DNA of 64,000 nt. Source: Scheffersomyces stipitis CBS 6054 (lineage: Eukaryota > Ascomycota > Pichiomycetes > Serinales > Debaryomycetaceae). The notes beneath the pieces are model-generated. The model searched no databases. It was given only the letters and a program-made list of their open reading frames with translations, and was not told the origin of the DNA. Positions 1-15,899 of the stretch are shown here, piece by piece. Both the position numbers and the translations under genes were made by a program. The first letter of the stretch is position 1. Every line of letters starts with the position of its first letter. The DNA lies in contig NC_009045.1 in assembly GCF_000209165.1 (NCBI RefSeq), forward strand, positions 1,612,001-1,676,000, given 5' to 3'.

Positions 1-466
1 TCAACAAGTCCTGGTAGTTTTTGTAGTATTCCTGTTCGGCGTGGCTCAAGTTGTCCAATGCTAGCTGTGTAGTATAGTTGGTGTAGATGGCGTTGTCGCT
101 GATGGAATTCTTTACTCGTGAAGCCAGCGACTCTTTACTGGAGTCGGTGATGGGATCGAGATTCAACCAGCAGAATTCATCGATCTTGTTGGCACGGAGA
201 TTTTCGTAGGCAAGTAGACATCGCTTGTTTCTTGTCATCGATAACATGGTCACAAATAGCTGACACTGATTGATTTTGGACTGCTCCGCGTCGTCATCTT
301 CGCCGTTAAGCTCCTGCTGTTCCATGAGATAGTCGGCATCGTTCTTGAGATCCTGTACTTCTTTCACGATGTCTTTGACCAAGTCTGCTTGGTAGAGAGG
401 AATTTCCAGGAGATTGGCTGTTCTCTTGGCGTCGAGAATCAACTTGTTGGCGAGATCCCCGTACAT
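1..466 (-). CDS. PSF1: GINS complex subunit Psf1, 3' end outside window
   Basis: Subunit of the GINS tetramer (Psf1-Psf2-Psf3-Sld5), part of the CMG helicase that opens DNA at replication forks in the nucleus. The frame starts with ATG at 466 and runs off the left edge after 155 codons; Psf1 is usually just over 200 residues, so the C-terminal B domain is missing from the window. The family's opening MYGDLANKL is followed by LDAKRT, an FVTML segment, the conserved RNKRCLLAYENLR stretch and a NLSHAEQEYYKNY stretch, all as in budding yeast Psf1. Acidic residues (EDDDAEQ) interrupt the A domain. An ACGCG core lies about 125 bases upstream of the ATG. Identity is secure from the motif order. Confidence 0.93.
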   Translation of the reverse strand, partial: MYGDLANKLILDAKRTANLLEIPLYQADLVKDIVKEVQDLKNDADYLMEQQELNGEDDDAEQSKINQCQLFVTMLSMTRNKRCLLAYENLRANKIDEFCWLNLDPITDSSKESLASRVKNSISDNAIYTNYTTQLALDNLSHAEQEYYKNYQDLL

Positions 467-587
467 CTTGTGGAAACGAAGAAGTAGCGAAAGAGAGGAA
501 GAGTTGCAAGAGATGGAGTGTTGATAGAAATAGATAGTATTCCTCAACTGTGGGAGTGTATGGAGATGAGAAGTACAGAGTGAAAAA

Positions 588-592
588 ACGCG
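588..592 (+). promoter_or_regulatory. ACGCG core (MBF-type) before PSF1
   Basis: ACGCG, five of six bases of the MCB element ACGCGT, lies about 122-126 bases upstream of the PSF1 start. MBF drives G1/S transcription of replication genes in yeasts; use here is inferred. Confidence 0.35.
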
Positions 593-1198
593 GTTAATTT
601 TGGTGTTTCTTATGTCAGCAGAGATTGGACTGATAAAGCCTTACAATTTGCGGCAAGATTCTTTTATGAAGAATGGACGGTACTGAAAATGGGACGAGAG
701 CAAAGTATTGTCGGTATTGTTTATATGAATGGTGTAGGATGAATTGAAGCTACAGTTCAGCAATTTTCTTGCTGTACAAAATCGTCTCGTACCAAAGCAA
801 TATTCATAGCTGTTCAATTATATCATTATATCACTATAATTATATTTCTGGCTATATCGTAGTAATTCTTTTACACATACAAAGAGTTCCGTATCATTCG
901 TCTCATTGTGGTAATGTAGAGTAAGTTTTCTCTATTATCATTCGTCAGAAGAACCAACTGGCTTTGTCCTTCACAAGATTCAGAAGCTATTTTTTCAAAT
1001 TTCTCGGCCAATTTTACAAAATATGGAGTTACCATCGCTAAACCACTGAAAAATACAAGAACCAGATGAACTACCAAACAATATATAACACACTTAAATA
1101 CCACTATATCACACAAACGTCCAACAGTACAGGCCCAAAACGTAGCAAGAGATCTAATCGAAACTATCTTCCATTGTCTATGTGATCCTTATCCTAAT

Positions 1199-1205
1199 TG
1201 ACTCA
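1199..1205 (+). promoter_or_regulatory. TGACTCA, Gcn4-type site
   Basis: Perfect TGACTCA heptamer about 570 bases upstream of the ethanolamine kinase start and just before a TATA box. It is the consensus for Gcn4-type bZIP factors; one heptamer in 1.3 kb can occur by chance. Confidence 0.3.
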
Positions 1206-1274
1206 GGGTCGCAAAAGTCGTGCGACACAGATCTCCACTGCCAACAGCATGTGGAATTCACCATACGGCTGGCG

Positions 1275-1282
1275 TATATAAA
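1275..1282 (+). promoter_or_regulatory. TATA box of the ethanolamine kinase gene
   Basis: TATATAAA about 495 bases upstream of the ATG at 1777, followed by a long CT-rich stretch. This implies a 5' leader of several hundred bases if it is the box used. Confidence 0.4.
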
Positions 1283-1776
1283 TACCAAATACTCCTCCCC
1301 CGAGGCTACCCCAACTTCTACTCTTAGTCAGTACCAGCTACCAGCTACCAGCTACTATTTGCTATTATCTGCCATTTGCGGCGACTTATTTATACCTATT
1401 CACTTCTACTCAGCTATCCGTTGTGGAGTCTCACTTTGTCCTCTATCGCTCCTATTCTCCAGTTTGTCTACAGTCGTTAATGGTTTACAAAGACGACCTG
1501 AGCCGTTCCGCATAAACAGAGAAAAATTCCATCTACATATTTTTTTCTGATTATCGCAGGACCAAAAATCGTACACTATTCTTTCATCACACCACAGTTG
1601 GAAGAGCCAGCTACCAGCTCGTCCTCATCACTAAGCCGTAGACCTTACTCGCCACCAAATTGCGACCACTATACCACCACAGCTTATCTTATCTTATCTA
1701 CTAGTATAGCATAGACTCCTGCATTCCTATTGACACATCTACTTTATCATCTACTCTTTCATTACCATACATCAAA

Positions 1777-3468
1777 ATGGATTCCTCAGACCTCCAGCAG
1801 TCTTCCTCGGCCTACTGCTTCATAGCGAACAAAGACGTCCACTGCATCCCCATCAACTCGTTCAACAGCTACTCCGACTCTTTCCTAGCCTTGGACAATA
1901 CCAAACACCAAAGGGACGATGCAGACTTCACACCCGACAAACTCTACTTGAAGAACAGAAACTTGCTCTACAGCCTCAACAACCCTTCACTTTCAGATGT
2001 CGAATTCGAACCAAACTCTCCAACTCCACTCCACTCCACACTTAACACTGCCAATAACAATACCCCTATCAATGGTAACCATAATGGTAACAATAGCCAT
2101 TCGAATTCCACTAGCTTGTCCGTGCCGTCGACTTCTTCTTCTTTCCGTAAATCCATCAGTACCACCCCCAGTCCTCCGGCTTCCGACGTTGACCTCTCGG
2201 CTATCATCAATAATTACGCGACTCACGCCGTATACTTTCCCAAACTCATAGTCAACTTGTCCGAGAATTTGAACAACAACTTCCAGGACTTGAAGACCTT
2301 ATTGGTGAAAATCTTTCCCACTTGGAGTAACAAAGATGAGATCACTTTGAAACAGCTTACTGGTGGTATCACCAACATGTTGCTTAGATGTTCCTACAAG
2401 CCGTTGCAGGAAACTGTACTCATCAGAGTATATGGCCACGGAACCAACTTAATTATCGACAGACACCGTGAGTTCATTCTGCACTTGATTCTCAACTCCA
2501 TCGGCTTGGCTCCTCCCATCCATTCCAGATTCAAGAACGGATTGATCTACGGCTATCTCTCTGGCCGGTCATTGGAATCGTCCGAATTGTATAGCCCCAA
2601 CTTGTATCCCTTAATCGCACAACAGCTCGGAAATTGGCACAACCAGTTAGACTACCGCTTGATCCAGAACGGTGTGGAAAAGATCAGAACCTTTTCCATG
2701 AGCTTGAAGTCGAAAACAAAAAGAGACAGCATAAGTAATGGTTCTACAAAGAAGAGATATAAGAAGAAATTCATCTCCAACATATGGGAATTAATAGAAG
2801 ACTGGATCAATATTGTGCCTGTGAACCCGGACTTGATATCGTCGTTTAACTCCAATTTGAGCCATGAAGTCACCGCTGAAAACCTCAAGAGTATCATTAC
2901 CGAGGAGTTTGAATGGTTGAAGGAAAACTTGATCAATTCAAATTCACCTGTAGTATCTTCACACTGCGATTTATTATCTGGAAATGTGATCATCCCAGAC
3001 GACCTCGATATCAAGAAACCTTTACATTCCTTACCAACTATTGAAAAGAACCCTATCAAATTCATAGACTACGAGTATATGTTACCAGCACCTCGTGCTT
3101 TCGATATTGCCAACCATTTGGCAGAATGGCAGGGATTTGATTGTGACAGATCCGTCATCCCCACACCTCACATAAGCAACCCTGTTTTAGTGAAATGGGT
3201 GAAAGGATATCTTAACGACGAAAACGCGGATATGGATAAAGTCGGCAGCTTGATAGAAGAAATCGCTACCTTCTATGGTTTGCCAGGTTTCTACTGGGGT
3301 ATCTGGGCCATGATCCAAAGCGAGTTGTCAAATATCGACTTTGATTACTCTAAGTACGGAAAGTTGAGACTAGAAGAGTATTGGGTCTGGAAAGGACATT
3401 TCTTGAAAAAGCAAAGAGCCACTACTTCTTCAAGCTCCAGCCCAATAAAGGTAGAAGTAAACTGTTAG
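1777..3468 (+). CDS. EKI1: Ethanolamine kinase (choline/ethanolamine kinase family)
   Basis: Phosphorylates ethanolamine with ATP, the first step of the CDP-ethanolamine (Kennedy) route to phosphatidylethanolamine. The 563-residue protein has a Ser/Asn-rich N-terminal extension (about residues 80-140), then the kinase fold with LTGGITNMLLRC near 193. The phosphotransferase motif is SHCDLLSGNVI near 395, where H, D and N of HxDxxxxN are present. The choline kinase motif IDYEYMLPAPRAFDIANHL lies near 428. The DLLSGN wording resembles animal ETNK-type enzymes more than the DTQYGN form I recall for budding yeast Cki1/Eki1, so ethanolamine is the likelier substrate. Start chosen at the first ATG after the CT-rich leader. 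Family is certain; the symbol is by function, and orthology to S. cerevisiae EKI1 is doubtful. Confidence 0.85.
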   Translation: MDSSDLQQSSSAYCFIANKDVHCIPINSFNSYSDSFLALDNTKHQRDDADFTPDKLYLKNRNLLYSLNNPSLSDVEFEPNSPTPLHSTLNTANNNTPINGNHNGNNSHSNSTSLSVPSTSSSFRKSISTTPSPPASDVDLSAIINNYATHAVYFPKLIVNLSENLNNNFQDLKTLLVKIFPTWSNKDEITLKQLTGGITNMLLRCSYKPLQETVLIRVYGHGTNLIIDRHREFILHLILNSIGLAPPIHSRFKNGLIYGYLSGRSLESSELYSPNLYPLIAQQLGNWHNQLDYRLIQNGVEKIRTFSMSLKSKTKRDSISNGSTKKRYKKKFISNIWELIEDWINIVPVNPDLISSFNSNLSHEVTAENLKSIITEEFEWLKENLINSNSPVVSSHCDLLSGNVIIPDDLDIKKPLHSLPTIEKNPIKFIDYEYMLPAPRAFDIANHLAEWQGFDCDRSVIPTPHISNPVLVKWVKGYLNDENADMDKVGSLIEEIATFYGLPGFYWGIWAMIQSELSNIDFDYSKYGKLRLEEYWVWKGHFLKKQRATTSSSSSPIKVEVNC

Positions 3469-3744
3469 AACTTGTTTGTATTTCATTTCGAAATAATCTT
3501 GTCTTGTTCATTTGCATATAAAATTACATTATGATAATTATTATTTATAGAAGTTTCAATATAGCGAGATAATTTTAACATGTATAATTGCAACCTAGAA
3601 ACATCATTTACATATTTCTATATAAACATTATAATTATCTAATATTTGATCAAATTTGCTATTTCAAAAGTTTACAAATCTATAATCTTTCATTATTCAT
3701 AACTATGCAATACTAAAGCAATCTTCTATAAAATGACTAGACAA

Positions 3745-9845
<6,101 letters not shown>

Positions 9846-11813
9846 ATGCCTCCTGTTGACAAGATACCCGAGGGAGAGGACACTATACGAATCCTTCTCA
9901 CCACAGACAACCATGTTGGCTACAACGAGACAGATCCAGTGCGAGGAGACGATGGCTGGAAGACCTTTCATGAGATCACCAGACTCGCAAAGCAATTAGA
10001 TGTAGACATGATAGTCCAGGGTGGCGACTTGTTCCATATCAACAAACCGCTGAAAAAATCTCTTTTCCACGTCATGAAGTCCCTTCGTTTGAATTGTATG
10101 GGAGACCGTCCCTGTGAATTGGAGCTTCTCAGTGATCCTACACAAGCTTTGGATTCTGGCTTTGGCACCGTCAACTATGAAGATCCAAACTTGAACATCT
10201 CTATTCCCGTCTTTGCTATCAGTGGTAACCATGACGATGCTACGGGCGAAGGGTTGTTGCTGCCTCTTGACATTCTTCTGGTTTCTGGACTAGTGAACCA
10301 TTTCGGTAAGATTCCAGATAGCGAGAACATCACCGTTTCGCCGTTGCTTTTCCAGAAGGGCCGAACAAAACTAGCTCTTTACGGTATGGCAAATGTTAGA
10401 GACGAAAGGCTCCATCGAGCTTTTCGTGATGGACATGTGAAATTCCAGAGACCCAACATCCAGACAGACCAATGGTTCAATTTGTTTTGTATTCACCAGA
10501 ACCACGCCCAACATCTGATAACATCATCAATTCCCGAAATGTATTTGCCCAACTTCTTAGACTTTGTACTTTGGGGCCACGAGCACGAATGTATAGCTTA
10601 CCCTGTTCATAATCCAGAGACTGGCTTTGATGTTCTTCAGGCTGGATCCTCGGTAGCGACTTCGTTATCCGAAGGCGAAGTAGCTGATAAACACACGTTT
10701 TTGTTGAGTATCCGCGACCAGAGATATTCTATAGAACCAATAAAGTTGAATACAGTGAGACCATTTGTGTTAAAGGAAATTGTCTTGCTGCAGACAGATC
10801 TCATACTGGGAGCTGCCTCGAAGTCAGACGTAATAGCACTTCTACTGCAAGAAGTGGAAAGCTCCATAGTGAAAGCCAATGAAAACTTCAAACAAAATAA
10901 CGCCGAACTCTTCGATGAAGACGATACAGAAGAAGATGTAGCAAAAAAGATCCCCTTGCCTTTGATAAGAATCAGAGTAGAATATTCAGGAGGTTACGAA
11001 ATTGAGAACACAAGAAGGTTTTCCAACCGGTTTGTAGGAAAAGTTGCTAATCCCAATGATATCATCCAATTCTACAAAAAGAGAACATCAGAAACAGGAC
11101 CCAAAAAAACGAAGTTTCTGGATAAGGATCTTCTTGAAGAAGGGGAGTCCAACAAGAAGTCTACTGAGATACAACTACAAGATCTAATAGAGAAATTCAT
11201 CAGTGTGGCAGATTTGTCACTCTTGCCGGAGGCTGGGATGAACTACGCTGTCAAGAGATATATCGATAATGAAGACAAGCATGTCCTACAAAATTATATT
11301 GAAAACGAAATCAAGAAAGAGACAGAGATGTTAATGAAGATAGACATCGAGGACACAAGCGTCTATGATAAGGATAACGACTATTCCAAAAAGATATTCA
11401 GACAGCTTTTGTCTCAAATCAAATTAGAGAATAAGAAGATTGACCACGAGTCCATGGACTTTGACATGGAGCCTAGCCTTTCGACAAAGAAAGCAGCACC
11501 GAAGAGGAACACAAAAAAGACAAAACGAAGCGAGGAAATCGTAGTTTCTGAAGATGAAGATGACGATTTTCAAGAAGAAATTGAAGAGAAACCTGCTGCA
11601 CGAAAAAAAAGCGGAAGGAATACAAAAGCAAACAAGAAAGAAGAGATTATCAGCGACAACGACGACGATATAATAGATCTGGATTTAGATGAAGGGCAAC
11701 AACAAACAACAAGAAGAGGTGGACTGGCGCCGCGTGCTAAGAGAGTATCTACCAGCAGTCGTGGCAGAGGAAGAAAGACATCTTCATTGAAAGACAGTGT
11801 GATGAATTTGTAG
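9846..11813 (+). CDS. MRE11: Double-strand break repair nuclease Mre11
   Basis: Mn-dependent nuclease of the Mre11-Rad50-Xrs2 complex, which tethers and resects DNA ends in the nucleus. The 655 residues carry the phosphodiesterase motifs in order: TTDNHVGYNE (near 20-28), GGDLFH (59-64), SGNHDD (126-131), IHQNHA and WGHEHE (near 243). The capping-domain signature NTRRFSNRFVGKVANP follows. The C-terminal third is acidic and ends in a basic, RGRGRK-type DNA-binding tail, as in other yeasts. Residue 69 is encoded by CTG (10050-10052) where S. cerevisiae and human Mre11 have the serine of NKPS; this supports CUG-as-serine decoding. Start is the first ATG, matching the family's short N terminus. 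Confidence 0.97.
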   Translation: MPPVDKIPEGEDTIRILLTTDNHVGYNETDPVRGDDGWKTFHEITRLAKQLDVDMIVQGGDLFHINKPLKKSLFHVMKSLRLNCMGDRPCELELLSDPTQALDSGFGTVNYEDPNLNISIPVFAISGNHDDATGEGLLLPLDILLVSGLVNHFGKIPDSENITVSPLLFQKGRTKLALYGMANVRDERLHRAFRDGHVKFQRPNIQTDQWFNLFCIHQNHAQHLITSSIPEMYLPNFLDFVLWGHEHECIAYPVHNPETGFDVLQAGSSVATSLSEGEVADKHTFLLSIRDQRYSIEPIKLNTVRPFVLKEIVLLQTDLILGAASKSDVIALLLQEVESSIVKANENFKQNNAELFDEDDTEEDVAKKIPLPLIRIRVEYSGGYEIENTRRFSNRFVGKVANPNDIIQFYKKRTSETGPKKTKFLDKDLLEEGESNKKSTEIQLQDLIEKFISVADLSLLPEAGMNYAVKRYIDNEDKHVLQNYIENEIKKETEMLMKIDIEDTSVYDKDNDYSKKIFRQLLSQIKLENKKIDHESMDFDMEPSLSTKKAAPKRNTKKTKRSEEIVVSEDEDDDFQEEIEEKPAARKKSGRNTKANKKEEIISDNDDDIIDLDLDEGQQQTTRRGGLAPRAKRVSTSSRGRGRKTSSLKDSVMNL

Positions 11814-11917
11814 CTACCCACGATTATTCTATCATAAGTAAATACATAGACTGTTTAATATTATCAATAGTTCTATCATTTATACCTAACACTATTTACA
11901 AGTATTATAAAGTTTCT

Positions 11918-12814
11918 CTACTGGAAACTGGTTGCTTCAGCAATCAACTTGTCCATATCAAATTTCTCGCTACCAGAGGTGAAATCTCTGAGCAAAGCAA
12001 GTGCCAGTTCATGCTTTCCTAAGCCACCGTAAAACCTCTGAACATTAAGCACAAGAAGCTGAGCTTCATCCATAGACAACAGGCTTTCTGTTTCACAGTG
12101 ACCATTCATCAACACTACACCTTTTTCTTGTGCCAAATCCTGATGGAACATTAATGTCGTGTGCGGCTTAGCATACTCCTTATGAAGCTTATACTCAGCT
12201 ACAGTGGTCAACATGCAATGCGTAGTCTGGGGACCAACAAACGACCATTGTACAAAATGCATTTCGTAGCCATCGCTGTTCTTAGGCAATGGCAAGATGA
12301 AACTAGGATTCTTGAATGCATTCACATACATGGAAGCAAATTGGAGATCTTCCAATACAGCATGTAAAGTTCTTTCCTTCGAATGGAAGCGTGCTTTCCA
12401 GATGAACTCTAACTCCTTACGAGGCAACTCTTTAACCTTTTCTACATCAACATAGGCATTCAAGTCCTTGTAAGGCAACTTTGGTGTGTCTTTGGCAATA
12501 GGTGATCTAACCTTGATGGTTTTGGAGTTTGGATCTTTGGCGATTTCCTCGGCTTGTCTACGTTCATACTCTTCCAACTCAGCAAGTGGATCGATCTTGT
12601 TGAGCTCCTTCTTCTTAAGTTCTATTTCATCTTTTAATTTGTTGTGTAGTTCGTCTATGTTGTTGACTCCCAAATCTTGTGCCTTTTTCTCCAACTTCGT
12701 TTGATACTTGGCTATTAAGTCACTGCTGACGGCATAGGATCTTCTAGACAATAAAGTAAATACTTTATTGAGTCGTATAGGATTCTGCGATCTCAAGAGG
12801 TTTCTAGCAAGCAT
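11918..12814 (-). CDS. ATP11: Mitochondrial F1-ATPase assembly chaperone Atp11
   Basis: Matrix chaperone that binds free F1 beta subunit until it joins alpha, needed to assemble ATP synthase. The 298-residue protein begins with a basic, Ser/Arg-rich targeting sequence (MLARNLLRSQ...), then a coiled, charged stretch, then the conserved core: FIWKARFHSKERTL, FVQWSFVGPQ, HCMLTTVAEYKLH and the MFHQDLAQEKGVVLMNG stretch near the end. An in-frame ATG at 12907 would add 31 residues with acidic, non-targeting character, so 12814 is preferred. Convergent with MRE11, 104 bases apart. Confidence 0.93.
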   Translation of the reverse strand: MLARNLLRSQNPIRLNKVFTLLSRRSYAVSSDLIAKYQTKLEKKAQDLGVNNIDELHNKLKDEIELKKKELNKIDPLAELEEYERRQAEEIAKDPNSKTIKVRSPIAKDTPKLPYKDLNAYVDVEKVKELPRKELEFIWKARFHSKERTLHAVLEDLQFASMYVNAFKNPSFILPLPKNSDGYEMHFVQWSFVGPQTTHCMLTTVAEYKLHKEYAKPHTTLMFHQDLAQEKGVVLMNGHCETESLLSMDEAQLLVLNVQRFYGGLGKHELALALLRDFTSGSEKFDMDKLIAEATSFQ

Positions 12815-13173
12815 TTTGTCCTGATATGGAGGAATAAATGAAGCAATTGGGAAACTGTACAAAACCTGATAATCATTATGTTCCCAATTTTTCACTCTAT
12901 CATCCAAGAAGACCTTTACCGCAATACTGGACCAGAACTATACTTTGTCTGTAAGATTCTTACCATAATACCCTTAAATTACACTTTCGAATTCAAACCA
13001 AGTTCCATTACAGTCAAATACTCACATCATTTCAATTCTCATTCTATCACCAAGGTTCATATCCTATTCCTATTCACAAGTATACTCTATACAAATTTGC
13101 TTTTTCAGTCCTCCGTTTATAGATCAGATCATAGAATGTTAACATACAACGATTCTTATCTGACGACCGCCAA
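12815..13173. other. Intergenic region, ATP11 promoter and ZIM17 3' flank
   Basis: About 360 AT-rich bases between two minus-strand genes. A plus-strand frame across it only reflects low stop density. Nothing else is seen. Confidence 0.6.
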
Positions 13174-13710
13174 CTACACCTTTTTCTCTTCAGAGTTTGG
13201 CAACGACTTCACTTCTTCTAAGTCTTCTGGCCCCTGCTTATACTCCTCTGGGGCATCTTTGGCATAATGACCAAGAGTGCTTTTCAAGCTCTCTGGAATG
13301 TCTTCAAACACCAAATCGTTTACATCAGTAGCTACTGACTCTCCCTTGGCTCGGAGAACATCTTCCAATGAAAATTTATTGTCTTTGAAGATCTTTAAGT
13401 TGTCTGCTATCAAATGACGATTTTTGCACCCAGGACACTGAATGGCGACAGTACCTTTATAATAAGCTTGACGAGAGAAAGTATGCGAAGATCTCGTATC
13501 ACATTTCTTACAAGTGAATGCTATCATAAGTTGAGGATCTTTGACCTTGAAACTTGTGGAATTAGTGTTGTTATTGTTGGTTGAGTTGAATCTTATGCTC
13601 TGACTAACAGGCAAGATTCTCGAGTTTAAGGCTGTACGGCCAGAAAAAGCTGCTCTTCTGGAAAAAGAAGCCACAGCCGAACTATAAAGCCTTGAAAATG
13701 GTCTGTACAT
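13174..13710 (-). CDS. ZIM17: Mitochondrial Hsp70 escort zinc-finger protein Zim17/Hep1
   Basis: Keeps the matrix Hsp70s (Ssc1, Ssq1) soluble and active, and so supports protein import and Fe-S assembly. The 178-residue protein has a long basic N-terminal presequence ending in an Asn-rich linker (about 1-55). The DNL-type zinc finger follows, with C67-x2-C70 and C92-x2-C95, [17 protein letters not shown] and the HLIADNL sequence that names the domain. The C-terminal tail is acidic and ends in lysines. Start is the first ATG and gives a convincing presequence. Confidence 0.96.
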   Translation of the reverse strand: MYRPFSRLYSSAVASFSRRAAFSGRTALNSRILPVSQSIRFNSTNNNNTNSTSFKVKDPQLMIAFTCKKCDTRSSHTFSRQAYYKGTVAIQCPGCKNRHLIADNLKIFKDNKFSLEDVLRAKGESVATDVNDLVFEDIPESLKSTLGHYAKDAPEEYKQGPEDLEEVKSLPNSEEKKV

Positions 13711-14361
13711 CCTCTATATGGTTTATAATATGAAAATTCAGTGCTCTATAAGGGAATATTGATCATTTTGGGCCGTTCTTGAAGTTCAATTATTTCGAGA
13801 ATTCGATGGATTTCTGGGGATGCGATCAGCTGAATTAAATCACGGGTTATACTCATCGTCTATATACAGTCCCACATATTAGGTCTATTTATGATTCCTG
13901 ATCTTATTCACTTTAAGTATAGAAGAGAAGCTTACAAGAATATACAACAGTGCTTTTGCTCGATCTATTGTGATGTTGATATGTACAAGATTTCTTCATT
14001 CGTGATAAGGTAAACCATTTCAAGGAAAACTGGCTATTAGCAAAGAAATACATCCGCTGATGGTGTTGAAGTGAGACTCAATGAAATTCGCAGCCATGCT
14101 AAAATAAAGAAGGGCATCGTGAATAATCCAAAAAGTCTACAAGAGTATCGGAAATAATTCGAGTGTGTAGGATAGTAGATTATGTCACCGTTATAGCCGC
14201 CCTATTATTTTCCTAAATAAACTGGTCTTCTGACTTGTCTTCCAGTCTTTACTGTATAATTCTTGATTATGAAAAGTCTATCTGCACCCCCATCTATTTT
14301 CACACTTCGAGATTCCAGAACTTTTCGGACTACAACTTTTTTGTTTCCATGATATGTGGCC
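13711..14361. other. Divergent region between ZIM17 and the gene at 14362
   Basis: About 650 bases. A minus-strand open frame (14205-14633) reaches into it and offers an ATG at 14363 whose CAT overlaps the ATG of the plus-strand gene on one CATG. It would encode 52 basic residues ending in RRPVYLGK. I recognise no family and treat it as unproven. Confidence 0.5.
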
Positions 14362-15684
14362 ATGTCGCTAGAAACCCTGAAGAGATTGCCTTTGTATCTC
14401 CGGCAGCTACTTCGAATATACGAGAAAGGTACTACTCGGCTTTCTGTCAATAAAGATTCCAATGTAAAGGGTTTCCTCCGTAAGACGTCAGATGAGTATG
14501 GGAATTTCCAGGCATACAAGTTAATACGAGAAAATGAGTTCAACCACAGAGACTTTCCACCAGCGGTGGCTAAAAGTTTAGAACCCCTTTTCAACACCCG
14601 ATTGCAACTTACAGACCTTGAGAAATTGAGCACCAGAGATCTTTTCAGAAAAGACGTTTTTTCTACAATTACAGATGAAGATGATTCTATTCATTCCAGT
14701 TATTCCAGAACGACAACATCCACCACCGATTTCCAAGCTAAGATCATAACGACTTTGGCAGCACAAGTTTCACCTTTTCTTTCCGTGCCGAAACAACTGT
14801 CCATCGAGAAGTCGTTCAAATGGTTTGTGAAACTTCTACAGTCTACGCCAGTGTTTCTCATATTAAAACAGAGAAGCAGACTTTTCTCTGAGGGATCGCT
14901 CAACCAGTACGATATGCCGTTCAATTCCTTAAAGACTAAGGTCACTGAGATTTCAAACAGAAAAGCAGAAGAAGTAGCAAGCAGAGAAGTGGAATCGCAG
15001 AATTCTTCAGAGATATATAGAAACTACCACCTCACGGATCTTCTGAGAATAGACTTGTTCAATCTTGCCATCAAGTCGCAAACAGATTTTGACAATCATC
15101 CCATCAGCCAGTTTGAAGACATCTTGAATGGACTTCGATGGAAGGAAGTTAACCAAAGAAAGGACAAACTATGCGATCTTTTAACTGAATCACAAAACGT
15201 TCAGCTCGTGGACAAGACGTTTTCTAATGTAGAGTTGCGGAATTTCAAACACTTCATAGAAACCAAAAATATCTGGAAAACACTCGCGACATCGAAAGAA
15301 TCCGACGTAAGGAGCTTGTTACCGTTTGATTTAACTTACAACAACTACTACCTACTTTGTATTGAAAACCTGGTGTTGGATAGCGACCACAGCCAAGTGT
15401 TAGAAGCTGTTTCGAAGTCTGATTTTGAGGTAATAGCAGCAAGAATATCGCTCCAGAACTCTGACATAATTAACTTCTTCACTGATCTCATCCAGCAATC
15501 TAGTGACACACATTCGAGAAAATTGAACTACGAAGAGTTGTTGCAGATCGCACACGCCAACAGAGAGCCACATGTCTCTGGTATTAACGACCTTATGAAA
15601 CATCTAGCAGAGATGAATCTTGTCACTGTTGAGGAAGGATGTGACAAGAATTGTATATACTTTCTTCCTGGGAATAGACCTTGA
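14362..15684 (+). CDS. Unassigned 440-residue protein, probably mitochondrial
   Basis: I do not recognise the family. The protein starts MSLETLKRLPLYLRQLLRIYEKG, basic and able to form an amphipathic helix, which suggests mitochondrial targeting. The rest is helical, charged and without obvious transmembrane segments or catalytic motifs. A Ser/Thr patch (about 108-120) follows a DLFRKDVF segment. The C-terminal third reads like a run of helices (SDIINFFTDLIQQSS, KLNYEELLQIAHANREP). An open frame extends upstream to a GTG at 14356, but 14362 is the first ATG. Codon use and an uninterrupted 1.3 kb frame make it a real gene. A fast-evolving mitochondrial expression factor is a guess. Confidence 0.8.
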   Translation: MSLETLKRLPLYLRQLLRIYEKGTTRLSVNKDSNVKGFLRKTSDEYGNFQAYKLIRENEFNHRDFPPAVAKSLEPLFNTRLQLTDLEKLSTRDLFRKDVFSTITDEDDSIHSSYSRTTTSTTDFQAKIITTLAAQVSPFLSVPKQLSIEKSFKWFVKLLQSTPVFLILKQRSRLFSEGSLNQYDMPFNSLKTKVTEISNRKAEEVASREVESQNSSEIYRNYHLTDLLRIDLFNLAIKSQTDFDNHPISQFEDILNGLRWKEVNQRKDKLCDLLTESQNVQLVDKTFSNVELRNFKHFIETKNIWKTLATSKESDVRSLLPFDLTYNNYYLLCIENLVLDSDHSQVLEAVSKSDFEVIAARISLQNSDIINFFTDLIQQSSDTHSRKLNYEELLQIAHANREPHVSGINDLMKHLAEMNLVTVEEGCDKNCIYFLPGNRP

Positions 15685-15899
15685 TCTGATAGTTTGAGCA
15701 TTCTTGATTTAAACTATCTACGTATATATAGATTCAAATAGCGCAAATAGACAGAGTCTACATACTGAATTTTACCAAACAATATGTAAGTTAGCCAATT
15801 TCATTCTCACCATCTTATAAACTATTCATGTGAGTTCACAGACGGCAGGAGACGTTCCTCACAAGTTCAGTTAGAGTTTAATACATTTCTCTCGACGTA

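Larger units (their letters stand above)
467..1776. other. Divergent intergenic region PSF1 / ethanolamine kinase
   Basis: About 1.3 kb between divergent genes. The kinase-proximal half is pyrimidine-rich, typical of a long yeast promoter and leader. Open frames at 871-1116 (minus) and 1182-1550 (plus) begin with TTG or GTG and show no recognised domain. Within the minus frame an ATG at about 1032 would give a 54-residue peptide; I do not call it a gene. No tRNA or repeat was seen. Confidence 0.6.

Noticed and set aside
871..1116. 81-codon minus frame upstream of PSF1
   Set aside because: Starts at TTG. The part after the first ATG (54 codons) reads like protein and a TTTTTCAG acceptor precedes it, but I found no donor exon with a start.
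1182..1550. 122-codon frame before the ethanolamine kinase
   Set aside because: Starts at GTG, lies over the TATA box and CT-rich leader, and has no protein-like character.
14205..14633. 142-codon minus-strand frame overlapping the start of the gene at 14362, with an internal ATG sharing CATG
   Set aside because: Most of it is antisense to a longer convincing gene and the remaining 52 codons match no family I know.
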